NCBI GenBank assembly: GCA_051652645.1
Contig: JBOFUP010000040.1
Span: forward strand, 18,090 to 82,089
DNA length: 64,000 nucleotides
DNA from: UBA7332 sp051652645
Lineage (GTDB): Bacteria > Bacteroidota > Bacteroidia > Bacteroidales > UBA7332
Direction: 5' to 3'
Shown piece by piece: positions 26,107-35,395 of this stretch (the first letter of the stretch is position 1; every line of letters starts with the position of its first letter). A program made the position numbers and the translations under genes. The notes under the pieces were generated by a model. It was not told the DNA's origin, searched no databases, and saw nothing but the letters and a program-made list of their open reading frames with translations.

Positions 26107-28062
26107 ATGTTGGCAAACAATACAGAAAATAAAAAGCAAGTAATTGTTCAAAGTTCATTGGGTTCTATGTTCTCTATATTCGGCGAGCTAGAGCTTCGTG
26201 AATTAATTGGAGATAATAGTCGTAAGGTTGCTATTGCAGGTAGAATAAACAACCCAGGAATATATGATATACCAGAGGGAGCATCATATAGTGAACTAGT
26301 AGCTATCGCTGGAGGAATGATGAATGGCCGCAATCTAAAGGCAGTACATTTTGGCCTTCCTTTTGGTGGGTTCGTAACACCTAGCCACTGTGATATAGCT
26401 GTAGACTTTACTCACTTTGCAGAGAATCAGAGTAGAACAATGATTATTCTCTCTGATGAAGATTGTATTGTTCAGTACGCTAAATTCTATATTGAGTTTG
26501 TCAAAGGTAAGATGGAGGAGGGTGTCTTGACTGAATATAGAGATGTGGAAGCTGAGATAGACCGAATATGGCGAAACTTCGATAGAATAGCTAAAGGGAA
26601 ATCAACTAGTAGAGATCTATATCTTCTACGTTACTTGAGTGAGCAGGTGAAGTTAAAGCTTCATCAAGACCATAATATGATATTTGAGATTCTTGAAAGT
26701 TTCTATGATGAACTAGTGGAGCATATTGATGAGAATCTATGTGCAGCACAACAGTGTCCTCACCTTGTTAAGCTTCACGTTACAGAGAAGTGTATAGGGT
26801 GTGGTGCATGCAAACGAGTATGCCCGGTAGATTGCATCTCTGGAGAAAAGAAGCAGCGCCACTTTATCCACACCAAGATATGTACCCATTGTGGACAGTG
26901 CATTCAAGCTTGCCCAGTTAATGCTATTGTGGCGGGAGATAACACTGTTAAATTCTTAAGAGATCTAGCAACTCCGAAGAAATTGGTTATTGTTCAGATA
27001 GCTCCTGCTATTAGAGTAACCATTGGAGAGGCATTTGGTTTTGAACCTGGTACAAACGTTGAGAAGCGACTAGCAGCAGCTCTTCGTATGATTGGTGTTG
27101 ATTATGTATTTGATACTTCTTGGGCAGCGGACTTAACAATTATGGAAGAGGCTAAGGAGTTTAGGACTCGTCTAGAGTCATATATGAAAGGAGATGAGGA
27201 TGTTCCACTGCCAATATTGACTTCTTGCTGCCCAGCTTGGGTTAAGTATATTGAGCAGAACTTTCCTGAACTTCTTCAAGCTCCATCAACCGTTAAATCG
27301 CCAATGCAAATATTCTCAACTATAGCAAAGGATATATGGGCAAAGGAGAAGGGGATAAGAAGACAGAACATAACTAGTGTTGCAATTATGCCTTGCATAG
27401 CTAAGAAGTACGAGGCAGCAAGGGTGGAATTCTCTCGTGGTGATAACTTCGACACGGATTATGTTATTACTACTCGTGAGTTGATAAAGATACTAAAGGA
27501 GTCAGGAATTGATTTGGCTACTGTCAATGAGGAGGAGTTTGACAATCCATTTGGAGAGTACTCTGGTGCTGGGGTTATCTTCGGCCGTACGGGAGGGGTT
27601 ATTGAGGCTGCTGTTAGAACCACTATAGAACAGATGACAAATAGCAGATTAGACTCTATTGTTTTTGAACAACTTCGTGGATGGGATGGATTCAGGGTGT
27701 GTGAGGTCCCTTGTGGTGATCTTACTCTTAGAATTGGTATTGCCCATGGATTGAATGAGGCAGGACGAATGCTCGAGAAGATCAGAAATGGTGAAGAGTT
27801 CTTTCATGCTATCGAGATCATGGCTTGTAAAGGAGGATGTATTGGTGGTGGTGGACAACCAAAAGCACAGAAGAAACAAGAGGCTCTTGAGAAGCGTGCT
27901 GAAGGACTAAATAGTATAGATAATTCTATGACAATTAGAAGATCTCACGAAAATCCACATATTCTCTCTATTTATGAGAAATATCTAGATTATCCTGGTA
28001 GTCGTAAAGCTCACGAACTAATTCATACAAAATACTATCCAAAGATTAAGTTCAATAAGTAG
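26107..28062 (+). CDS. [FeFe]-hydrogenase catalytic subunit with SLBB-like N-terminus
   Basis: 651 residues. Residues ~40-110 resemble the SLBB/NuoF soluble-ligand region (VAIAGRINNPGIYDIPEGASY). Two [4Fe-4S] ferredoxin motifs follow: Cys229-232-235-239 and Cys259-262-265-269. The H-cluster domain has all three signatures: TSCCPAW from Thr372, MPCIAKKYE from Met428, and MACKGGCIGGGGQP from Met572. A small-subunit-like end follows (YLDYPGSRKAHELIHTKYY). It should evolve or take up H2 with a ferredoxin- or NADH-linked partner. No hydE/F/G maturases or HydA-B-C partners lie in the window, so they must be elsewhere. Confidence 0.93.
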   Translation: MLANNTENKKQVIVQSSLGSMFSIFGELELRELIGDNSRKVAIAGRINNPGIYDIPEGASYSELVAIAGGMMNGRNLKAVHFGLPFGGFVTPSHCDIAVDFTHFAENQSRTMIILSDEDCIVQYAKFYIEFVKGKMEEGVLTEYRDVEAEIDRIWRNFDRIAKGKSTSRDLYLLRYLSEQVKLKLHQDHNMIFEILESFYDELVEHIDENLCAAQQCPHLVKLHVTEKCIGCGACKRVCPVDCISGEKKQRHFIHTKICTHCGQCIQACPVNAIVAGDNTVKFLRDLATPKKLVIVQIAPAIRVTIGEAFGFEPGTNVEKRLAAALRMIGVDYVFDTSWAADLTIMEEAKEFRTRLESYMKGDEDVPLPILTSCCPAWVKYIEQNFPELLQAPSTVKSPMQIFSTIAKDIWAKEKGIRRQNITSVAIMPCIAKKYEAARVEFSRGDNFDTDYVITTRELIKILKESGIDLATVNEEEFDNPFGEYSGAGVIFGRTGGVIEAAVRTTIEQMTNSRLDSIVFEQLRGWDGFRVCEVPCGDLTLRIGIAHGLNEAGRMLEKIRNGEEFFHAIEIMACKGGCIGGGGQPKAQKKQEALEKRAEGLNSIDNSMTIRRSHENPHILSIYEKYLDYPGSRKAHELIHTKYYPKIKFNK

Positions 28063-28123
28063 ATATGCTTTAATATCTCTATTCTATTTATAGACTTAAA
28101 TATATTGACATAGACTTTTAATA

Positions 28124-28155
28124 CAAAGGTTAGCAGGTTAACTTGCTAACCTTTG
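28124..28155 (+). terminator. Terminator after the hydrogenase
   Basis: A 12-bp stem (CAAAGGTTAGCA/TGCTAACCTTTG) is followed by ATTTTTTTG. Confidence 0.85.
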
Positions 28156-28278
28156 ATTTTTTTGTATATCAATAATGAATGTACTTTTGTTATTATATTT
28201 AGAAATAAATTGCATCATATTCTCAAGATCCTCATTATAATAAAAACTACAGTGAGATAAGCGGTAAATCCTGATAAA

Positions 28279-28422
28279 TCCCAAAACTTAGACCATACAT
28301 CTTTACTTAGTTGTTTGCTACCCGAAGTAGTTCTTCTAAGTATAATCCCCAAATCGCCTACTGATAGCCGATTTGGGGCAGATTTTGTGCTTTATAGTTT
28401 TTTCCGGACAGCAATAATTTAG
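28279..28422 (+). pseudogene. Remnant of a transposase N-terminus (copy 1)
   Basis: A 47-codon open stretch starting SQNLDHTSLLSCLLPE. Its first 38 bp (28282-28319) match 62569-62606 at 35 of 38 positions, and both translate as (M)SQNLDH(T/S)SLLSC. Bacteroidetes transposases of the ISAon1/ISL3-like kind start with a similar leader (LLP-E/D), so both are probably insertion-sequence leftovers. A CCCCAAATCG/CGATTTGGGG inverted repeat at 28347-28378 lies inside the fragment. Confidence 0.4.
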
Positions 28423-28457
28423 AGATTAATGCAGTTGAAAAAGCACACCTAAAAAAC

Positions 28458-28499
28458 AATAGGCTCTATCTACTTATATTAATGTAGATAGAGCCTATT
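28458..28499 (-). terminator. Terminator of the glycan-utilisation operon
   Basis: A 16-bp perfect stem (AATAGGCTCTATCTAC/GTAGATAGAGCCTATT). On the minus strand it is followed by GTTTTTT, placing it downstream of the GH3 gene. Confidence 0.75.
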
Positions 28500-28583
28500 T
28501 CTTATAGAGGCTAAATAGAGATAATTGTGTAACCTTGCAATATTCACTCTATAAATGCAACTATATGTAAAGTAATATTTTCT

Positions 28584-30836
28584 TTAGAGAGCTTTTACAG
28601 AGAATGATGTTGGAGACCCACTTTGGCTGTCACCAGCTACCCAAAGCTTAAATTCACCAGCCTCAACTACTCTCTTCATATCAATGTTCCAGAATGCTAG
28701 CTCTTTAACAGGTAGTTCGAGGGTAACTTCTTTGCTCTCTCCTGGTTTTAGAGTGATACGTTCGAAACGCTTAAGCTCTTTAACCGGTCTAGTTACAGAT
28801 CCAACTTTATCTTGTATATAGAGTTGAGCCACTTCTGTAGCTTCGTATTCTCCGGTATTTTCAAGTAGGAAGCTTACTTTGAGAGTTTCACTCTCGGTGA
28901 GTTCTCTTGATGATAGTTCAATGTTGCTATACTTGAATGTTGAGTAGGATAGCCCATAACCAAAATGATAAAGAGGATCAAAACCAGCATCAAGATAGAA
29001 CGAAGTACATCCAAGGGATGTCTGTCCAGCTTCAACAGGGATGCTATTCAATAGCACTTCGTTGCGAGTAGCAGGGCGTCCTGTGTTGTTGTGTGCATAG
29101 TAGATAGGTATTTGACCTACAGACTTAGGGAAGGTAACAGGAGTCTTTCCACTCGGTACAGCTCGACCGAAGATAAGATCAGCAAGAGCTGGTCCTCCCA
29201 TAGTTCCAGGATGGAAAGAGTATAGAAGTGCAGATGATGCATTTACCTCCTGTTCTATTGTTAGAGGACGACCAGCCATCACAACAGTGACTAGAGGTTT
29301 ACTCAGTTTTGATAGTTCAGTGATTAGTCTCTGCTGATCACCTTGAAGGTTCAAGTCTGCCAAGCAGTGAGCCTCTCCCGAAAGAATAGATTCCTCACCC
29401 ACGAAGGCAATTACCACATCCGCAGCTTTAGCAGCAGCTACAGCCTTAGCTACACCTGTTTGACTTTTTTCTCGGCTATAGTTTAGACCTGGTTCAAAGA
29501 TTACTTGTACCTCGCTACCTACTAGCTCTTTGATTGAATTAAGAGGAGTCTGGGTATGGTTCTTTTCACCATCAAACACCCAGATTCCAAGTTGCTCATA
29601 AGGAGCATTTGCCATTGGACCAACAATAGCAACTTTTTTAACAGAGCTTGTGAGTGGAAGTGTCTTGTTATCATTCTTAAGTAGAATGGCAGACTCTATG
29701 GCTGCTTTTTTTGCCGCTTCAAGGTGTGCAGAGGCATAGAATGGCGACGCTTGCATCTCGTCAGCATATGGGTTCTCGAATAGTCCAAGTCTGAATTTTA
29801 TTCTTAGAATATTTCTAACAGCATCATCTACAACTTGCTGTTTAACCTTTCCTGTTTTTATTAGGTCTGGAAGTTCTTTCACAAAAGTGTAGCTAACCAT
29901 CTCCATGTCTACACCAGCGTTTGCAGCTATTTGAGCTACTTCAGCCTCATCCTTTGCAAATCCGTGAGAAATCATCTCGCTAGCTGAAGCCCAGTCACTA
30001 ACAACAAAGCCATCGAAACCCCACTCTTTGCGCAGCACGTCACGAAGTATAAAGCTGTTTCCTGTTGAAGGAACTCCATCGTTGTCATTAAAAGATGTCA
30101 TGAATGTAGCTGCTCCAGCCTCTACTGCAGCCTCGAAAGGAGGTAGATATAAGTTTCTGAGTAGTCTTTCAGGTATGTGTGTAGAGTTGTAATCGCGTCC
30201 ACCCTCGGCAGCCCCGTAGCCAACGAAATGTTTTGGGCATGCAGCGATTGATGTTGGTGAATTGAGCGAATCACCTTGATAACCCTTTATCATTGCAGCT
30301 CCCATCACCGAGGTTACATATGGATCTTCACCACATCCTTCAGCGATTCGTCCCCAACGAGGGTCACGAGATATGTCTATCATCGGAGCAAATGTCCAAC
30401 GTATACCAACGGAAGAGGCTTCAATAGCAGAGATTCTAGCCCCCTCGTATGCTATTTCAGGGTTGAATGAAGCAGCCTGTCCGATAGGAATAGGAAATAT
30501 TGTTTTAAAACCGTGAATCACGTCTCGAGCGATAAGAAGAGGTATTCCCAATCTAGACTCCTCTACGGCTACTCTCTGAAGAGCATTTATACGCTTTACG
30601 TCAACTTCGTTGAGAATAGACCCAATCTCACCTTTCTTTATCAACCCGTGCATCTCTTCTATATTACCAAACGAAGATATTTGGTTCATTTGACCAATCT
30701 TCTCCTCAATTGTCATTTTAGAGAGAAGAGTCTCTACTCTCTTTTCAATTGGGTCATTCGTGTTCCTTGAATTAGTACTACAAGATATTAGTAGTCCTGT
30801 AAGTAGTGTTGCTGTTGCTATTTTTATGTTTCTCAT
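28584..30836 (-). CDS. bglX: GH3 beta-glucosidase, lipoprotein
   Basis: 750 residues. An N-terminal lipobox (LLTGLLISC) anchors it to a membrane. GH3 barrel: the catalytic nucleophile is Asp281 in GFVVSDWAS, with the substrate-binding KHFVGYGAAEGGRDY upstream. The C-terminal alpha/beta sandwich and fibronectin-III-like domain (ELKRFERITLKPGESKEV) complete a BglX architecture. It releases glucose from short beta-glucans. It follows the GH16 gene by 6 bp, so in this locus it probably finishes off oligosaccharides made by the GH16 enzyme. Confidence 0.93.
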   Translation of the reverse strand: MRNIKIATATLLTGLLISCSTNSRNTNDPIEKRVETLLSKMTIEEKIGQMNQISSFGNIEEMHGLIKKGEIGSILNEVDVKRINALQRVAVEESRLGIPLLIARDVIHGFKTIFPIPIGQAASFNPEIAYEGARISAIEASSVGIRWTFAPMIDISRDPRWGRIAEGCGEDPYVTSVMGAAMIKGYQGDSLNSPTSIAACPKHFVGYGAAEGGRDYNSTHIPERLLRNLYLPPFEAAVEAGAATFMTSFNDNDGVPSTGNSFILRDVLRKEWGFDGFVVSDWASASEMISHGFAKDEAEVAQIAANAGVDMEMVSYTFVKELPDLIKTGKVKQQVVDDAVRNILRIKFRLGLFENPYADEMQASPFYASAHLEAAKKAAIESAILLKNDNKTLPLTSSVKKVAIVGPMANAPYEQLGIWVFDGEKNHTQTPLNSIKELVGSEVQVIFEPGLNYSREKSQTGVAKAVAAAKAADVVIAFVGEESILSGEAHCLADLNLQGDQQRLITELSKLSKPLVTVVMAGRPLTIEQEVNASSALLYSFHPGTMGGPALADLIFGRAVPSGKTPVTFPKSVGQIPIYYAHNNTGRPATRNEVLLNSIPVEAGQTSLGCTSFYLDAGFDPLYHFGYGLSYSTFKYSNIELSSRELTESETLKVSFLLENTGEYEATEVAQLYIQDKVGSVTRPVKELKRFERITLKPGESKEVTLELPVKELAFWNIDMKRVVEAGEFKLWVAGDSQSGSPTSFSVKAL

Positions 30837-30842
30837 TGTTTA

Positions 30843-31946
30843 CTATTTGCTTTTTTGGAATACGCGTACATAATCAATCTCGTATGTTGCAGGGAGAACA
30901 GACTCGTCCACACCTTGTGCACCTCCCCAGTTTCCACCCCATGCTAGGTTAAGTTTTAGGTAGAATGGAGTGTAGAAAGGCCAAGTATCTTTGTTACCCT
31001 TTTTGTCATTCATAAAAGTGAAAAGAAGCTTTCCATCAACAAATGTTTTGATGTAATCCTCTGTCCACTCAAGAGCATATACGTGAAATTCACTCTGAGC
31101 TGTTTCAAGGAATCTTTCAGCCGTCTTCTCAGTATTTATACTATGATTGTATGATTTACAGTGAATAGCAGAAGATACCCAGTTTGGTCTGTATCCTACC
31201 TCCTCCATTATATCTATCTCACCATCCTCAGGCCAAGCAGTGAAGTTTTTGGGCATCATCCAGAAAGCAGGCCAGGTACCTTTGCCTGAAGGAAGCTTAA
31301 GTCTTGCTTCGAAATACCCATATGTCCAACTCTCTCTGCTGTTGATACGTATAGAGTAGACTGTTGATCCAATCTTTTTTGCAATTATCTTGAATATACC
31401 ATCATTCACAGTTGCTAATTGTTCACCACCTATTGAACCAGCAACGTAGTGCTGAAGCTCATTGTTGCCCCATCCACCACCACCAGTTTCGTAGCTCCAA
31501 ATATCACTATCAGGTCGGGTGCCTTCATTGAATTCATCATTCCATACAAGGGTGTAACCCTCTGGTGCTGGAATAGAAGGGTCAGGGGGAATTACCTCCT
31601 TAGCCTCTTGTGTAATCTCGACTGTTTGTCTTAATTCCCCAGATTTAATTACAACGGACCCGGTTCTTATATCTTTAGATATATTCTCAGTAACGGAGAT
31701 ATTCATCTTTGTATTACTTTGAAGAGATGAGGTGGGAGTAAAACTTATCCAATCCTCGTTGCTATATGCTCCCCACTCTTTGGTGGAGCTAATGTCTATT
31801 GTACTACTTTGAGCTATCTCGCTAAAATTAATGGTAAGAGGAGTTGCACTAAGAGTATGTTTCTCTGATGGCGTGCTATCCTCTCCACCGCAAGAGAGTA
31901 GAGTAAGCAGCAGTGAGAAGATGTATGCTAAGTTCATTTGTCTCAT
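30843..31946 (-). CDS. GH16 endo-beta-glucanase (laminarinase-like) lipoprotein with BACON domain
   Basis: 367 residues. Lipobox TLLSC at the N-terminus; a BACON carbohydrate- or mucin-associated domain at about 30-115 (EWGAYSNEDWISFTP); GH16 catalytic domain from ~125. The active-site motif EIDIMEE carries nucleophile Glu243, Asp245 and acid/base Glu248. The extra Met in ExDxME is typical of the laminarinase/licheninase branch. It should cut beta-1,3- or mixed beta-1,3/1,4-glucan at the cell surface. It lies in the middle of the susCD operon, 71 bp after the glycan-binding protein gene. Confidence 0.93.
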   Translation of the reverse strand: MRQMNLAYIFSLLLTLLSCGGEDSTPSEKHTLSATPLTINFSEIAQSSTIDISSTKEWGAYSNEDWISFTPTSSLQSNTKMNISVTENISKDIRTGSVVIKSGELRQTVEITQEAKEVIPPDPSIPAPEGYTLVWNDEFNEGTRPDSDIWSYETGGGGWGNNELQHYVAGSIGGEQLATVNDGIFKIIAKKIGSTVYSIRINSRESWTYGYFEARLKLPSGKGTWPAFWMMPKNFTAWPEDGEIDIMEEVGYRPNWVSSAIHCKSYNHSINTEKTAERFLETAQSEFHVYALEWTEDYIKTFVDGKLLFTFMNDKKGNKDTWPFYTPFYLKLNLAWGGNWGGAQGVDESVLPATYEIDYVRVFQKSK

Positions 31947-32017
31947 AATGTTATTGCTTGATTAGTAATAGAGGAGAGAATATTGTGTCTCTCCTCTATT
32001 GATTGTATCATCTCTTT

Positions 32018-33865
32018 TTATCGAGAGCCATCGTCATTGCTGTGGTCTTTAAGTACTATCTTGCTTATATTAACCTCTGTATTTGCAGGGTTTCCACCGA
32101 AGTCAAATACAAGCTTAACTTGTTCCATATCAATACCAGGCATATTGGTGAATGATAGTAGATAGTCCTCGTAAGCATCTATAGATACCATTTTCATAAA
32201 GAAGAAAGTATCGTCATCTCCCTCTTTTACAAGTTTTACAGTCACTCGTTTAAGGTCTTTGTTTGAGTTCAGTGTCAAACAGAAGTCGTAATTTGTGGAT
32301 GCATTCGTTGTTATGTCTGTCAAGAACATAACTTGAGCTTGCCACTGATCATAAGTCTCTTGTGGGAATGATAGAGTATACGAGTTACCATCAATAACCA
32401 TTGCAGGAGGAGCTATCTCACTCCAGTTTGGAGCGTAGAAGAAGCTATTTGTAAAAGTAGCACTCTTCCACATATTAAATTCAGAGTCTGGATCATATTG
32501 GATAGCTTTATCCTCTTCCTCTTCTGTTCCCTCTTTGATGAATTGATACTGCCATGCTATCTCTCCGTTGTCAACTACAATATGTAGTTCTGTTTCGCTC
32601 TGCATAAGAACTTTGAATTTAGGAGAAATCCAAGCTGCATCATTTGGTACGTAACCCACAATAGTTTGAGTTGGGAATTCAATATATGTATCTGCACCCT
32701 CATCAACGAATTTCCATGTAGAGTTTTGTCCTGTTGTTGGAACATTAAAGTCTTCACCTGTAGTATTGTACTCAGGGAATAGAGTACATCCTACATTCAC
32801 GAAGAAGCTACCAGTTTCACCAGGAGCAAACTCATACGAACCCTCTGCCGTAAATATTAGTTTGTGGTTGTAAATTCCAAATGCCTCTTTCTCATTCGGC
32901 ATAGCGCTCCACCAACCAGTTCCATTGCTACCTGATTCGCCACAGCTAAGGTGACCAGAGGCATCTTTCTTCCAAACCCAAGTACCAGCCATCTTCTCTT
33001 CGCGGCTCTTCTCTTGTACTGTTGGTGCAAGGATATAGCTCCAAGCAATCTCACCATTGTCAGCCAATAACTCAAGAGAGTTGTTTTTTATAGAAAGAAT
33101 CTTGAATCTTGGATTGTTGTAGGTTGCATCGTTAGGTATATAAGGTAGATAGCTCTTTGTTGGAAGTACAAGGAAAACATCGTTACCTACAACAGTGAAT
33201 GAGTAGTCAACAGTGTATTCACTAACAGGGGCTTGGAAGTCTTCACCTGTTGTGTTATACTCAGGGAAGATTGTACAACCAGCGTTTACATAAACTGTCC
33301 CAGCCTCTTTTGGATCGAAATGGTATGTCCCGTCCACAGAGAATGTCATCACATTGCTATAAACACCAAACGGCTCTTTTTCATTAGGCATAGCACTCCA
33401 CCAGCCAGTTCCATTACCGCCAGATTCGCCACAAGCTAAGTGACCAGGTAGCTCTTTTGCTATGCTCCACTCTTTAGTGCCATCACCTCCGAGTAACTTA
33501 TAGTAGCGAGTGAAATCAACTATTGTGTTATCTAAGGTGAATGACTCTATGATAGAGCCATCACTCACACCACTCTCGTTCGATATTTTTATCTCCACTT
33601 CATATGTCCCAGCTACAGCGAATATTCTTGTAAGACCATTAACGGTGGAATACTCTTTACCATTGAATATCCATACAGGATTATGTCCTGGATTATTTAG
33701 CTTAAAGGTAACTTCATTGGTTGTTTGGTCTACTTCTATCGTATGTTTTATGTCAGCTGCTAGAGGAACTCTATCTTCTGAAGGATGTCTGAAATCCTCC
33801 GTACAAGATGACACTCCTAATAATACTAGAAGAAGAAGTGTTATTTGCTTTATTACTGTTTTCAT
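32018..33865 (-). CDS. Surface glycan-binding lipoprotein with internal duplication
   Basis: 615 residues, lipobox GVSSC at Cys21. A PKD-like domain lies at about 33-112. Two tandem homologous modules follow (about 124-280 and 292-448). Each contains GHL(A/S)CGES, NGTGWWSAMPNEKE, CT(I/L)FPEYNTTGEDF and DNGEIAW, so they are recent duplicates. The last ~140 residues form a beta-sandwich resembling carbohydrate-binding modules (NWSEIAPPAMVIDG, VKLVFDFGG). Position directly after susD matches SusE/SGBP-B proteins that hold glycan at the surface. No catalytic motif. The two modules probably bind the same beta-glucan repeatedly; that is inference. Confidence 0.85.
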   Translation of the reverse strand: MKTVIKQITLLLLVLLGVSSCTEDFRHPSEDRVPLAADIKHTIEVDQTTNEVTFKLNNPGHNPVWIFNGKEYSTVNGLTRIFAVAGTYEVEIKISNESGVSDGSIIESFTLDNTIVDFTRYYKLLGGDGTKEWSIAKELPGHLACGESGGNGTGWWSAMPNEKEPFGVYSNVMTFSVDGTYHFDPKEAGTVYVNAGCTIFPEYNTTGEDFQAPVSEYTVDYSFTVVGNDVFLVLPTKSYLPYIPNDATYNNPRFKILSIKNNSLELLADNGEIAWSYILAPTVQEKSREEKMAGTWVWKKDASGHLSCGESGSNGTGWWSAMPNEKEAFGIYNHKLIFTAEGSYEFAPGETGSFFVNVGCTLFPEYNTTGEDFNVPTTGQNSTWKFVDEGADTYIEFPTQTIVGYVPNDAAWISPKFKVLMQSETELHIVVDNGEIAWQYQFIKEGTEEEEDKAIQYDPDSEFNMWKSATFTNSFFYAPNWSEIAPPAMVIDGNSYTLSFPQETYDQWQAQVMFLTDITTNASTNYDFCLTLNSNKDLKRVTVKLVKEGDDDTFFFMKMVSIDAYEDYLLSFTNMPGIDMEQVKLVFDFGGNPANTEVNISKIVLKDHSNDDGSR

Positions 33866-33876
33866 GACAAATAGTA

Positions 33877-35376
33877 TTAATAGTTATTTTGAGTTAGTGA
33901 GCCGTTTGAAGCATTAATCTCAGATTGTGGGATAGGCAACCACTTTTTGTTATTACTCCATGACTTTGTTCTGTATCCATAGCTATCTGGAATTAGAGTA
34001 GTTGCAGCTTTGTCAGAGCGGATAAGATCCCAATATCTTTTACCCTCACCAACAAACTCAAGGCGTCTTTCGTGAAGAATATTTTCGATTGTTGCTGATG
34101 ATGTAGATAAACCAGCACGTGATCTTACTTGATTGAGATAACCATTAGCATCACCAGCACCAGCACCAAGAACAATAAGTTCAGCTGCATTTAGAAGAAC
34201 CTCAGAATATCTGTATATTCGAAGATTATTATTCCAGTTTAGGTCAGCATCAGCTAGTTGTCCGTCATTGTATCCTGTTCTTGCCATATATTTATTTAAC
34301 CATAGGCCAGTGTCTTGAAAGCGAGGGTTATATTCCTTACCAGCGGTATTGAAGATTGATCCGTCACGACGAGTGTCTCCCTCTTCAAACATGTCATATG
34401 TCTCTTGACGCACTGGACAGAATCCCCAACCATTGTCTCTACCGTCAGTTCCATCGGCCCATCCATTAGGACTGATAAGACGAGGAAGTACTGTACCACC
34501 AGATACCAAAGGTCCGTCCCATGATCTTACAGCTCCTTCACTCTTGTAGTTAATCTCCCAAATAGACTCGTTAGACCACTCTCCCTTAGCGTCAAAAATT
34601 TCAGCATAATCAGTGTGTAGACTATATGAACCACTATCTATGATCTCTTTCATATAGTTTAAGGCCTTGGAGTAATTAGCATTATCCTTCTGATACATCA
34701 CTACTTCAGTGTATAGCATGTATGCCATAGCTTTTGTTACACGGCCATAGGTCTCATTTGTAGCCTTCATAGGCAGTCCGCCATTGTTAATTGCATCTTC
34801 AAGATCACCAATGATATTTGAATATACTTGATCCGCATTTAGCTGTTCGGCGATATATGGGAACTCAAGGTTCTGAGAGTAGTATGGAATATTACCCCAC
34901 ATCTTCCAAAGATACGTATAGTAGTAGGCTCTAAGCACTTTTGCTTCTGCTAAGAAGAGAGCTTTCTTTTCTTCACTTATCTCTTGAACATAGTTCATAT
35001 ATTTTAGAACGTTGTTCGAGCGATTTATTCCCGAATAGTAGCAGGTCCAAACACCACCAATCACTCTATCAGGAAGAGCTGAATAGTTGAACATCAAGTG
35101 CCAATTTTGGTTGTCAGTAATGTTTGATCCACCAACCCAAATGTCATCAGCCATAATATCACTCATCAATAGAGGAGGGTTGTATTCACCCATTCCCCAA
35201 TCAGGCCATTGAAGAGGGTCATATGCTGCAACAAGAGCCTCGAAGATACGATCCTCGTTTTTGTAATACTCCTCAATAGATACTTTATCTGGCGACTTAA
35301 CAGTCAAGAAGTCATCAGAACAACTTTGCAATCCTAGGCAAGCTAGTAGTGCTATAATAGATAATCTCTTTTTCAT
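33877..35376 (-). CDS. SusD/RagB-type glycan-binding lipoprotein
   Basis: 499 residues. Lipobox GLQSC, then the family start SDDFLTVKSPDKVSIEEYYKNED and TPR-like helices; the C-terminal half has RRLEFVGEGKRYWDLIRSDKA and a LPIPQSEINAS end, all standard for SusD. It forms the lid of the SusC transporter and gives glycan specificity. 19 bp downstream of susC and 11 bp upstream of the SGBP gene. Confidence 0.96.
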   Translation of the reverse strand: MKKRLSIIALLACLGLQSCSDDFLTVKSPDKVSIEEYYKNEDRIFEALVAAYDPLQWPDWGMGEYNPPLLMSDIMADDIWVGGSNITDNQNWHLMFNYSALPDRVIGGVWTCYYSGINRSNNVLKYMNYVQEISEEKKALFLAEAKVLRAYYYTYLWKMWGNIPYYSQNLEFPYIAEQLNADQVYSNIIGDLEDAINNGGLPMKATNETYGRVTKAMAYMLYTEVVMYQKDNANYSKALNYMKEIIDSGSYSLHTDYAEIFDAKGEWSNESIWEINYKSEGAVRSWDGPLVSGGTVLPRLISPNGWADGTDGRDNGWGFCPVRQETYDMFEEGDTRRDGSIFNTAGKEYNPRFQDTGLWLNKYMARTGYNDGQLADADLNWNNNLRIYRYSEVLLNAAELIVLGAGAGDANGYLNQVRSRAGLSTSSATIENILHERRLEFVGEGKRYWDLIRSDKAATTLIPDSYGYRTKSWSNNKKWLPIPQSEINASNGSLTQNNY

Positions 35377-35395
35377 CTCTCTGTCTTTTTAGTAA

